Source: Methylobacterium sp. GXS13 (lineage in GTDB: Bacteria; Pseudomonadota; Alphaproteobacteria; Rhizobiales; Beijerinckiaceae). From it: 64,000 nt of DNA. Under the pieces are notes generated by a model. The model searched no databases. It had not been told where the DNA came from and was given only the letters and a program-made list of their open reading frames with translations. Positions 1 to 7,755 of this stretch are shown piece by piece. Positions within the stretch are counted from its first letter, which is position 1. Each line of letters starts with the position of its first letter. Where the stretch lies: contig NZ_LKKO01000001.1 of NCBI RefSeq assembly GCF_001455965.1, forward strand, positions 1 through 64,000, in the 5' to 3' direction. The translations under genes and the position numbers were made by a program.

Positions 1-2
1 GC

Positions 3-119
3 TTTCGCAGGCTCGTCAAAGATTACGAGCGCTATGCAAGCACCCTGGCAGACCTGCACCTCGTCGCTTTCGTCTGCCTCATGCTCAAAAAGGCCGCTCA
101 ACTCGCCACAGGTTCATAA
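3..119 (+). pseudogene. IS5-family transposase, C-terminal fragment
   Basis: Frame 3 is open from the window edge to a TAA at 117-119 and encodes 38 residues. They contain the run FRRLVKDYERYASTLADLH followed by a hydrophobic stretch ending LMLKK, which is the usual C-terminal helix of IS5-family DDE transposases. The catalytic part lies outside the window, so completeness of the element cannot be judged. The element reaches to about position 128, where the interrupted cytochrome reading frame begins. This is the right-hand end of an insertion sequence, recognised from the family pattern only. Confidence 0.7.
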
Positions 120-276
120 CAGCCTCTAGGGGTCCGGTGCCTCTCATGTCCTTGCCGTGACACATGGCGCAGCGATTCAAGAAAATGCGCTCACCGTTGT
201 GAGGATCGGCAAAAGACGGCGACGACGTAGAAAGCAGTACGGCTAAAGAAATCGCGAAGGTGTTCTTATTTTTCAT
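85..276 (-). pseudogene. c-type cytochrome, 5' part truncated by the insertion sequence
   Basis: The frame starts with a clear signal peptide (MKNKN, a hydrophobic core, then cleavage after SFA) followed by the haem-binding motif CAMCH near residue 37 and GKDMRGTGP. After about residue 49 the frame runs into insertion-sequence DNA and stops, so only the N-terminal quarter of a typical class I cytochrome c is left. The region is clearly AT-richer than the rest of the window, suggesting a different origin. It would have been a periplasmic electron carrier. As it stands it cannot fold as a full cytochrome and is called a disrupted gene. Confidence 0.7.
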
Positions 277-1067
277 AAAGATATTTCCTAAATGCTATAA
301 ATAACCATCCAAAAATTTATGTTCATTAATCTTATAGCATTCTATCAAGAATTAAAGGCAGATGCCGGTAATTTTCATGATCTCAACTCGGACTCTGCTC
401 GTCAATTTTGCCGAATCTATGATCGCTGAACGTGGCTGACTCGCACAGCTGCTTCCACGTCGTTTATTGAGTGCCATCCATGATGGTTTCCGGTCCTTGG
501 CGGGCCCGGTCGTCTTGGACTATGCTGACTGGTTGATGGAAGACACAGCGCCAATGCAAAAGCGCTTGAGCTGGGTCAGAGCAGGAACAATCTTTCTGCG
601 CCTCGGCTCGTGGCTCATCGTGCGGGCCTTTTTGGCATTGGGCCTGTGGACGATCGTTTGACTGACATCGTCTGAACGACACCACGACGGTCCAAGACGC
701 ATGCGTTGACTGTGCTTCCGATCATGAGTGCCGTCGTTGGGGGCATCACGATCCTTGCACATCATTCAGGCGCACGTCTATCGTAAAGTTTTGCCGCTGC
801 GTTATCGGCCGAAGTCTTTGATATAATATAGTTACGAGCGCTGATCCTGGCACTCTTGTCATGCGTTCCGGCGATTTTTGCGCACGACTCCGTTCAACTC
901 GATTTCGATCGATGAAGTGATGATCCGGGCAAAGCTGACGCTTGCGCACAGATGTTGCGCAGGCCGGTGAGTTTGAATCCTTATCCACTGTCGGGTCTGT
1001 TTGGCAGCTGGCCGATGCTGCTCCGACGGAGTTTTGACGAGGCCGAAATTTCACCCCACCAGGCGCC
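277..1067. other. Intergenic stretch without a supportable gene
   Basis: About 790 bases of mixed composition, AT-rich up to about 420. Short open frames occur on both strands, but none has a family-like sequence, a convincing ribosome binding site or consistent codon use. It probably holds decayed mobile-element or gene remnants between the insertion sequence and the metabolic genes to the right. Confidence 0.5.
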
Positions 1068-2519
1068 CTACGCCACAGCCGGCGGCGTCCGGTTCGGATG
1101 TGGAAGAACTTTTCCGGGATTCATCCGGTCCGCCGGGTCGAGGGCCGCCTTCACCCGGCGCATCAGGTCGAGCCCGACCGGGTCGCCGTAATGCGCGAGC
1201 TCGTCGCGCTTGATCAGCCCGACGCCGTGCTCGGCCGCGATCGAGCCGCCGAGCGCGTGCACGATGTCGTGGACGATCCGGTTGAACCGGCCCCATTCCG
1301 CCAGGAACGCTGCGCGGTCCATGGCGGCCGGCTGGGTCAGGTTGAAGTGGATGTTGCCGTCACCGAAATGCCCGAAGCCGCAGGGGCGCAGGCCGGGCAT
1401 CGCCGCGATGCAGGCCGCGCTGGCCCGCTCCAGGAAATCGGGCAGCTTGGAGAGCGGCACCGACACGTCATGCTTGATCGAGGCACCCTCCCGGGTCTGA
1501 GCCTCGGGCACGCCCTCCCGCAGGCTCCAGAGCGCCGTGTTCTGGGCGCCGCTCGCCGCGATGGCCGCGTCCGCGATCACCCCGGATTCCAGCGCATCGC
1601 CGAGGGCGGCTTCCAGCTCGGCCCGCGTGTCGGCGTCGGGCCGCGCGGAGGAGACCTCGATCAGCGCGTAGGCTCCATGGTCCCCGGAGAGCGGCCGGAC
1701 CGTGCCGGGGACGTGGCGCAGCACAATCTCCAGGGCGAAGGGCGGCAGGTATTCGAAGGCCGTGAGGTCGCGGTCCATCCGGGTCCGCAGGGCCACGAAG
1801 AGGTCGAGGGCGGCGCGCGCCGAATCCAGGCCCACGAAGGCGACGCTGGTGGAGCGGGGCCGCGGAAACAGCTTCAGCACCGCCGCGGTGACGATGCCCA
1901 GCGTCCCCTCCGAGCCGATGAACAGCTGCTTGAGGTCGTAGCCGGCATTGTCCTTCCGGAGCGCCTTCAGCCCGTTCCACACCCGCCCGTCGGCCAGCAC
2001 CACCTCCAGCCCGAGGACGAGATCCCGCGCGTTGCCGTAGGCCAGCACCGCGATGCCGCCGGCATTGGTGGCGATGCCGCCGCCGATCCGGGCGGAGCCC
2101 CGCGACGCGTAGGAAAGCGGGAACAGCAGGCCGGCCCGCTCAGCCGCATCCTGCACCTCCGAGAGGATCATCCCGGCCTCGACCGTGATCGTCGAATCCA
2201 CCGGATCGAGCGCGCGCAGGCGGTTCATCCGCTCCAGCGACAGGACCACGCCGCCCTGCGGGATCCCGGCCCCGGTGAGCCCGGTATTGCCGCCCAGCGG
2301 CACCACCGCGATGCCGGCCTGGGTGCAGGCGCGGACCGCGAACGCGACCTCCTCGGTGCTGCCCGGGCGCAAAACCGCGAGCGCCGAGCCGGTGAACAGC
2401 TTGCGGCTCTCGGACAGGTAGGGGGCGAGATCGGCCGGCTCGGTCAGCACGTGCCGCGCGCCGAGCCCGTCGCGCAGGGCGCTCAGCAGCGTATCGTGGG
2501 TGAGGGCTGGCGGCATCAT
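1068..2519 (-). CDS. FAD-linked 2-hydroxyacid dehydrogenase (GlcD / D-2-hydroxyglutarate dehydrogenase type)
   Basis: The 483-residue protein has the length and two-domain layout of the FAD-binding type 4 / FAD-oxidase C family. The FAD-binding loop is seen as PLGGNTGLTGAGIPQGG (about residues 75-91), followed by SARIGGGIATNAGG. The C-terminal substrate and metal site is seen as GHFGDGNIHFN and EHGVG. Such enzymes oxidise D-2-hydroxyacids (D-lactate, glycolate or D-2-hydroxyglutarate) and pass electrons to quinone or an electron-transfer protein. The exact substrate cannot be read from sequence. Either of two adjacent ATG codons at the 5' end could be the start. It is divergent from the FAH-family gene. 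Confidence 0.9.
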   Translation of the reverse strand: MMPPALTHDTLLSALRDGLGARHVLTEPADLAPYLSESRKLFTGSALAVLRPGSTEEVAFAVRACTQAGIAVVPLGGNTGLTGAGIPQGGVVLSLERMNRLRALDPVDSTITVEAGMILSEVQDAAERAGLLFPLSYASRGSARIGGGIATNAGGIAVLAYGNARDLVLGLEVVLADGRVWNGLKALRKDNAGYDLKQLFIGSEGTLGIVTAAVLKLFPRPRSTSVAFVGLDSARAALDLFVALRTRMDRDLTAFEYLPPFALEIVLRHVPGTVRPLSGDHGAYALIEVSSARPDADTRAELEAALGDALESGVIADAAIAASGAQNTALWSLREGVPEAQTREGASIKHDVSVPLSKLPDFLERASAACIAAMPGLRPCGFGHFGDGNIHFNLTQPAAMDRAAFLAEWGRFNRIVHDIVHALGGSIAAEHGVGLIKRDELAHYGDPVGLDLMRRVKAALDPADRMNPGKVLPHPNRTPPAVA

Positions 2520-2654
2520 CGGCGAAATTTTGTAGACCAGGGCGCGGGCCGTGCAAGCGCCGGGATGGCGCAGGCCCCCGCACGCCTTACAACCCTACCC
2601 CACGCCCGGGACGGCCAAGCGCCCGGATCAGGGCGCCCCACCGCAGAGGTTGCG

Positions 2655-3350
2655 ATGCTCTCCGTCATCCAGAACCCGCCCCGCATCGCCCTGCCGATCG
2701 CCGGCAGCAGCGATCTGTTCCCCGTCCGCCGGGTCTACTGCGTCGGGCGCAACTACGCCGCCCATGCCCGGGAAATGGGGGCCGATCCCGACCGTGAGCC
2801 GCCGTTCTTTTTCATGAAGCCCGCCGACGCCCTGCAGATCGTCGGGCCGGCGCCGGCGCCGCACGTCTATCCGCCCCAGACGCAGAACTACCATTTCGAG
2901 GTCGAGCTGGTGGCCGCTCTCGCCGGCGGCGGCAGCGACCTCCCGGTGGAGAGTGCCCTCGACCACGTCTACGGCTACGCGATCGGTCTCGACATGACCC
3001 GGCGCGACCTCCAGGACGACGCCAAGAAACTCTCGCGGCCGTGGGATCTCGGCAAGGCGGCCGACGGCTCCGGCCCGATCGGCGCCCTGTTTCCGGCCTC
3101 GGCCATCGGCCATCCGGCGCGAGGGTCGATCACCCTCGCGGTGAACGGCGCGATCCGTCAGCAAGGCGACCTCGCCGACATGATCTGGTCGGTGGCCGAG
3201 CAGGTCGCCTACCTGTCGCGGTACTTCATCCTGCAGCCCGGCGATCTGATCTTCACCGGGACGCCCTCGGGCGTCGGCCCTGTCCAGCGCGGCGAGCGCA
3301 TGGTCGCGGCGATTGCCGGCCTGGGCGAGATGACCCTCGACGTCGTCTGA
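2655..3350 (+). CDS. Fumarylacetoacetate hydrolase (FAH) family protein
   Basis: This 231-residue protein carries the FAHD1/acylpyruvase-type core: GRNYAAHAREMG near residue 34, the metal-ligand segment HFEVELVAAL, GYAIGLDMTRRDLQ, and the closing motif GDLIFTGTPSGVGPVQ. Members cleave carbon-carbon bonds in fumarylpyruvate, acylpyruvates or oxaloacetate using a divalent metal. The ATG at 2655 is chosen because homology to the family begins just after it, although the frame stays open far upstream antisense to the dehydrogenase. A NUDIX gene follows after 11 bases, probably in the same transcript. The substrate is not determined. Confidence 0.88.
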   Translation: MLSVIQNPPRIALPIAGSSDLFPVRRVYCVGRNYAAHAREMGADPDREPPFFFMKPADALQIVGPAPAPHVYPPQTQNYHFEVELVAALAGGGSDLPVESALDHVYGYAIGLDMTRRDLQDDAKKLSRPWDLGKAADGSGPIGALFPASAIGHPARGSITLAVNGAIRQQGDLADMIWSVAEQVAYLSRYFILQPGDLIFTGTPSGVGPVQRGERMVAAIAGLGEMTLDVV

Positions 3351-3361
3351 CGGCGCCAACC

Positions 3362-3826
3362 ATGCTCCTCGACCGACCGTTCCTGCGGCGCCTGTTCCAC
3401 TTCGGGGCGCTCGCGTCCCGGGGCATGACCCTCGGCGTGCGCGGCGTGGCTCTCGACGCCGAAGGCCGCGTCGCCCTGGTCCGCCACACCTACGTCGGCG
3501 GCTGGCACCTGCCCTGCGGCGGCGTCGAGCGCGGCGAGACCGCCAGCGCCGCCATGGAGCGCGAGTTCCGCGAGGAGGCGGAGATCGTCGCCGAAGCACC
3601 CCTGCGCCTCCACGGGCTCTACCGAAACGCCGCCGCCGCACCCCGGGACCACGTCGCGGTGTTCGTGCTGCCGGCCTTCGCGGTCCTCGGGCCCAAGATC
3701 CCGGATCGCGAGATCGCAGCCTGCGGCTTCTTCCCCGTCGATGCGCTCCCCGAGGGCACCACCCGGGCGACACGCGCCCGCCTGCGCGAGATCCGCCAGG
3801 GCCTCCCGCCGGACCCGAATTGGTGA
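3362..3826 (+). CDS. NUDIX hydrolase
   Basis: A 154-residue single-domain protein. The NUDIX box is seen at about residues 56-78: GGVERGE, then REFREEAE, giving the metal-binding REXXEE core. The final glycine of the consensus is replaced by glutamate. NUDIX enzymes hydrolyse nucleoside diphosphates linked to other moieties. Substrate specificity cannot be inferred here. It lies 11 bases after the FAH-family gene and ends about 110 bases before the tRNA. The start at 3362 puts the box at the usual distance from the N-terminus. Confidence 0.88.
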   Translation: MLLDRPFLRRLFHFGALASRGMTLGVRGVALDAEGRVALVRHTYVGGWHLPCGGVERGETASAAMEREFREEAEIVAEAPLRLHGLYRNAAAAPRDHVAVFVLPAFAVLGPKIPDREIAACGFFPVDALPEGTTRATRARLREIRQGLPPDPNW

Positions 3827-3934
3827 ATCGTCACTAACCGCAAAAAGGACGCTTGCGTCGCCCGGCGGAATGGTGTTTAGAGAGCGCCGCCGGGGGCCGC
3901 CGGCACGGAAGTTCAGGCGGCCAGGCACTAGTGA

Positions 3935-4009
3935 GCGGGTGTAGCTCAGGGGTAGAGCACAACCTTGCCAAGGTTGGGGTCGAGGGTTCGAATCCCTTCG
4001 CCCGCTCCA
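3935..4009 (+). tRNA. tRNA-Gly (anticodon GCC)
   Basis: A full cloverleaf can be drawn. The acceptor stem GCGGGTG pairs with CGCCCGC at 3999-4005. The D-arm contains AGCTCAGGGGTAGAGC. The anticodon stem CAACC/GGTTG encloses the loop TTGCCAA, giving anticodon GCC. The T-arm contains GGGTTCGAATCCC. The discriminator base is T and CCA is encoded at 4007-4009. tRNA genes are frequent integration sites and an island starts about 300 bases downstream, but no second copy of the tRNA 3' end was found in the window. Confidence 0.97.
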
Positions 4010-4041
4010 ATTTGTCCCAACCACTACCAGCACTTAGCAAG

Positions 4042-4061
4042 GCCGCCTCCGGGCGGCTTTT
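4042..4061 (+). terminator. Rho-independent terminator after tRNA-Gly
   Basis: GCCGCC at 4042-4047 pairs perfectly with GGCGGC at 4052-4057 around a four-base loop, followed directly by TTTT. It lies about 32 bases after the tRNA. Confidence 0.75.
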
Positions 4062-4334
4062 GCTGTTGGTCCGGGAACTGGTCCGGAAACGTGCGAAAAC
4101 CCCACTCGGGACAGGCCCGGCGGGGTGGTCGGCGACGCAAGGGTCCGGGTTCAGTCCGGACCGGGGAGGGCGGTCACGATCCGACGCTCTCACCCGCCGT
4201 TGGCAGTGCCAAGCCCAGGCCGGATCCACAGCCACATGGGCGGTGCGCAACCAATAGCTTTTCGGGCTGTCGGCATTCCGTCGAGCGTATGGTAACGTCG
4301 CAGCCTCAGATAGGGGTGTAGGCGCGTTGCCTTA
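4062..4334. other. Gap between terminator and Dnd-type operon
   Basis: About 270 bases with no gene. It must contain the promoter of the phosphorothioation-type operon, but no clear -35/-10 pair was identified. It also marks the left edge of the accessory region. Confidence 0.4.
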
Positions 4335-4349
4335 GTGCGTGAGGTATGT

Positions 4350-5459
4350 GTGGCTGATTTGGAAAACATTCGTCGGGAAATCGCCGATGAATATGCGGCA
4401 CCTCACAATCACCCCTGGGTCATCGGTTTCTCCGGCGGAAAAGACAGCACGCTCGTAGCGCATCTCGTCTTCGAGTTCCTGTTGAGCATCCCTCGGAGCA
4501 AGCGGACGCGCCACGTTCACATCGTATCGAACGATACGCTCGTTGAAAGCCCACTTGTAGTTCACCACCTGCGACAGGTCACAACAGATATTCGCGAAGC
4601 TGCGGAGGTTTTTGGCCTGCCGATGAGCGTGGCTATTACCTCGCCTGAACCGGACAAATCTTTCTGGGTGAACCTGATCGGCCGGGGTTATCCACCGCCG
4701 AACAGGACCTTTCGCTGGTGCACGGACAGGATGAAGATCCAGCCGACCAGCAAGTACATAAAGAGCCAGGCCAGCGCGACGGGGCAGGTCATCCTGCTGC
4801 TGGGCGTACGGCGCAACGAGAGTGCGACCCGTGCCTCCACCGTTGCCCGCTACGATAACGGGGAGAGGCTGAACCGGCACAACGACCTCGTGGAGTGCAT
4901 GGTCTTCCGACCGATCGTTGAAATGTCGACGAAGGAGGTCTGGGAGGTCCTGGCGATGAACGATCCGCCGTGGGGCGGCAGCCACGGACACCTGATTAAG
5001 CTGTACAGCGACGCGACCGGTGGCGAGTGCCCCGTCATGACGCAGAAGAACGAGGTCGCCGCCTGCGGTACGTCCTCGTCCCGCTTCGGCTGTTGGACTT
5101 GCACCGTGGTGGAAAAGGACCGCAGCCTGGAAGGCTTCGTCGAGTCCGGGTTCGCCGAGTTCGGCCCCCTCCTCGATTTCCGCGACTGGATTGCTTCCAT
5201 CCGCAATGACACATCACGGCGGATGGCCCGAAGGCGCACCGGCCAAGTCACCATTACAAACGAAGGCGTCTTCGTTCCTGGGCCCTTCACGCCTGCGGCT
5301 AGGCGCGAGATCCTCGATCGCCTGCTGAAAACACAGCTTGAGGTTGGATACCCCTTGATTACGGACGAAGAGCTCGACTTGATACGGACCATATGGGCCG
5401 AAGATGCCATCGTCATATCGACCGCTGCGGCGCGCGAGTTGGTTCCGCACCGCTTCTAA
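4350..5459 (+). CDS. dndC: DndC-like PAPS-reductase-family sulfurtransferase for DNA phosphorothioation
   Basis: The protein (369 residues from this start) belongs to the PP-loop ATPase/PAPS reductase family. FSGGKDSTLVAHL near residue 26 is the PP-loop. FRWCTDRMK lies in the middle, and the cysteine cluster AACGTSSSRFGCWTC near residue 240 is the kind that binds an iron-sulfur cluster in DndC. DndC activates DNA backbone phosphate and supports sulfur insertion. GTG at 4350 follows GAGG at 4341-4344 with good spacing; GTG at 4335 is an alternative start. It is first in a tight operon with the small protein, DndD and a DndE-like fusion. No dndA or dndB is present, so a cysteine desulfurase must come from elsewhere. 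Confidence 0.85.
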   Translation: MADLENIRREIADEYAAPHNHPWVIGFSGGKDSTLVAHLVFEFLLSIPRSKRTRHVHIVSNDTLVESPLVVHHLRQVTTDIREAAEVFGLPMSVAITSPEPDKSFWVNLIGRGYPPPNRTFRWCTDRMKIQPTSKYIKSQASATGQVILLLGVRRNESATRASTVARYDNGERLNRHNDLVECMVFRPIVEMSTKEVWEVLAMNDPPWGGSHGHLIKLYSDATGGECPVMTQKNEVAACGTSSSRFGCWTCTVVEKDRSLEGFVESGFAEFGPLLDFRDWIASIRNDTSRRMARRRTGQVTITNEGVFVPGPFTPAARREILDRLLKTQLEVGYPLITDEELDLIRTIWAEDAIVISTAAARELVPHRF

Positions 5460-5468
5460 GGGGGAAGC

Positions 5469-5681
5469 ATGTCACGGAACGTGGTCGTAATTCTCGACCA
5501 GAAGGAAGGCCGCAACCTCGTAAAGCGGTTATGTCGTAAGTATTCCGTTCGTATCGCCGAGTTCGAGGAGCTTGTCCACGCACAGGTGAACCAAGTCGGA
5601 AAGCAACGCCGCCGAGGACTTTGGGCGGAGTTCGACGACATCCTGGATCGCATGGACGAGGATACCGACAGTGTATCTTAA
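5469..5681 (+). CDS. Small protein of the DNA-modification operon
   Basis: A 70-residue charged protein (MSRNVVVILDQ at the start, then a basic helix and an acidic end) between dndC and dndD. It begins 9 bases after dndC, preceded by GGGGGAAGC, and overlaps dndD by 11 bases, which suggests translational coupling. Small proteins in this position are known beside some DndC/DndD pairs, but their function is not established. No motif for catalysis or DNA binding is visible. Position and coding density make it a real gene. Confidence 0.75.
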   Translation: MSRNVVVILDQKEGRNLVKRLCRKYSVRIAEFEELVHAQVNQVGKQRRRGLWAEFDDILDRMDEDTDSVS

Positions 5682-7755
5682 ATCAATTCAACTCCGCGAG
5701 TGGAAGGCGTATGCCCTCGCCCGTTTCGATTTCCCTTCTCCACGTCCAGGCAAGAACGTCGTCCTGATCGGCGCTGAGAACGGCTTCGGAAAGACCAGCC
5801 TGTTCGAGGCGGTCGTCCTTGGTCTTTTCGGCAAGGACGGCATGCCCCTGATCGCCCGCGCCGGCTTCAAGGACATCGGCGAGGAGAGGCAGAACACCAC
5901 CTACAAGGCGTTCCTTGAGAAGGCGATCAACCGGGTCGCCATCCGCAACGGGCGCACGACATCCTGTTCCGTCACGCTCTCCTTCGGAACCGGCGACGAG
6001 GACGAGGAGATCGAGATCAAGCGGATCTGGTCGTTCAACGACCAGGGGCATTTCAAGCCGTCCGATGAGGAGATCCAGATCTTCGAGGGCAGCAAGCGCA
6101 AGCCTGTGGGCCCGAGCATCCACTACGGCGACGACCGCGGCGACTGGTTCCGCGATTACATCGCCAAGACCTTCCTGCCCTACTACCTCGCTGCGTTCTT
6201 CATGTTCGATGGCGAACAGGTCTCGACGTTCGCCGAGCGTGAGATGGGCGCACAGGTTCGCAGCGGGATCCAGGGGCTCCTTGGCATCCCGGTCTTACGC
6301 GAGCTTGCCATTGGCCTACGAGACTACGCCAAGAACCGACGCCAGGACTCCCCGGCGGCATCGAATACGACGCTCGCCAAGCTGGAGACGGAACGTGAGG
6401 AGCTCAACGAGAAGCTGGCGACCGCTCAGACGCGCCTCGATGAGGTGACGCCCAATCTTCTCAGCATGTCTCAGGAGCGGGAGCGCATCACCCGCGAACT
6501 CGACAGCTACGGGACCGGGTCCCAGGCGCAGTATCAGGAGCAACTCACCAGCCTAGCCCGGTACAACGCCGAGGCGGAACGGGCGCAGGAGACCCTTCAC
6601 GGTCTTCTCGGATCCGATATCGCCCTTGGGCTGGCAGGCCGGCCGCTGCGGGACGACGTGAAGGAACAGCTGCGCCGCGAGCAGGTCCGCGAGGACTGGG
6701 AAGCCGGCAAGGCGCAGGGTGACAAGAACCTCCAGCGGTTCGTTTCTCTGTTCGGCACCGCCGTCGAGAAGGTCGATCCAGTCCTGGCGCCGGATCAGGT
6801 CGACGGCGTGAAGGAGGTCATCGGCGGCTGCTGGGAGGCTCTTTGGCACCCGCCGCCCTCCGACGCGGCGGAACGCGTCATGCACGTCCATCTGACTTCG
6901 TCGGACCGCCGACGCACGACGCAGAAGCTGGACGAGATCGACGACTTTGGCGCGAGCCAGGTGCTGTCGCTGCTCGATACGATCGCCGATAACGAGGGTG
7001 AGGCCTCCAGGATTAAGGAGTCCATCTCGCGCTTGGAAGGCATCGCCCCGCAGCTGGACGAGAAGCGCGCGCGCCTTCGTGACCTCAACGCCGAGATCGA
7101 CACAGCCAACCGCGATATCGGCTCCCTGAAGAACGAGGTCACCGGTCTGACGGCGCAGGTCGAAAGCCGGAACAAGAGCATCGCCAACATCGGGGCTCAG
7201 ATGGACCAGGCGCAGCCGTCTTTGCGACGGGCGACGCGGGCCGACCGCATGGCGGAACTCATCGATGAGATCGTGAAGGAAGCGGTGCCGAGCCAGATCG
7301 AGGAAATCGCTAATGCGATGACCGAGGCGCATCGCATGATGGCCCACAAGAAGGATCTGGTGGAACGCGTCAGCATCGACGAGGACTGCAACGTCAAGCT
7401 GCTAAACAAGAACGGCGACGACATCCGTGACATGGATCTGTCGGCCGGCGAGAAGCAGATCTTCACGCAGGCCCTCATCTCGGCCGTCGCTGAGGTCTCG
7501 GGTCGCACATTCCCGATGCTGATCGACACCCCCCTTGGCCGCCTCGATGTCGATCACCGCCGTGGCGTCCTCAAGCACCTCACGCAACGCGAGGGCCAGG
7601 TCATTCTTCTGTCCACGAACACCGAAGTCGTGGGAGAGTATTTCGACCTCATCCAGCCCCACCTGCTGAAGAGCATGATCATCCACCATGACCACTCGGA
7701 AGGCGTGGGCAATTCCACTCCCAAGGATGGCTACTTCGAGCTGGGTACCCGCTGA
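5671..7755 (+). CDS. dndD: DndD-like SMC/RecN-type ATPase
   Basis: A 694-residue protein with the ATPase head split by a coiled coil, as in SMC, Rad50 and DndD. Walker A is GAENGFGKTSLFEAV at about residues 32-46. Long heptad-rich segments lie at about 230-290 and 440-510. The ABC signature DLSAGEKQIF is near residue 588 and Walker B FPMLIDTPLGRLD near 612. DndD supplies ATPase or nicking activity in DNA phosphorothioation. It starts inside the small gene upstream, and its TGA overlaps the ATG of the next gene. The length is normal for DndD. Other SMC-like nucleases are possible, but the DndC neighbour supports this call. Confidence 0.85.
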   Translation: MYLKSIQLREWKAYALARFDFPSPRPGKNVVLIGAENGFGKTSLFEAVVLGLFGKDGMPLIARAGFKDIGEERQNTTYKAFLEKAINRVAIRNGRTTSCSVTLSFGTGDEDEEIEIKRIWSFNDQGHFKPSDEEIQIFEGSKRKPVGPSIHYGDDRGDWFRDYIAKTFLPYYLAAFFMFDGEQVSTFAEREMGAQVRSGIQGLLGIPVLRELAIGLRDYAKNRRQDSPAASNTTLAKLETEREELNEKLATAQTRLDEVTPNLLSMSQERERITRELDSYGTGSQAQYQEQLTSLARYNAEAERAQETLHGLLGSDIALGLAGRPLRDDVKEQLRREQVREDWEAGKAQGDKNLQRFVSLFGTAVEKVDPVLAPDQVDGVKEVIGGCWEALWHPPPSDAAERVMHVHLTSSDRRRTTQKLDEIDDFGASQVLSLLDTIADNEGEASRIKESISRLEGIAPQLDEKRARLRDLNAEIDTANRDIGSLKNEVTGLTAQVESRNKSIANIGAQMDQAQPSLRRATRADRMAELIDEIVKEAVPSQIEEIANAMTEAHRMMAHKKDLVERVSIDEDCNVKLLNKNGDDIRDMDLSAGEKQIFTQALISAVAEVSGRTFPMLIDTPLGRLDVDHRRGVLKHLTQREGQVILLSTNTEVVGEYFDLIQPHLLKSMIIHHDHSEGVGNSTPKDGYFELGTR

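Noticed and set aside
1098..2654. Long open frame antisense to the FAD-linked dehydrogenase, in phase with the FAH gene
   Set aside because: Arg/Gly/His-rich composition without family pattern; it is the GC-rich shadow of the real gene. The FAH protein starts at 2655.
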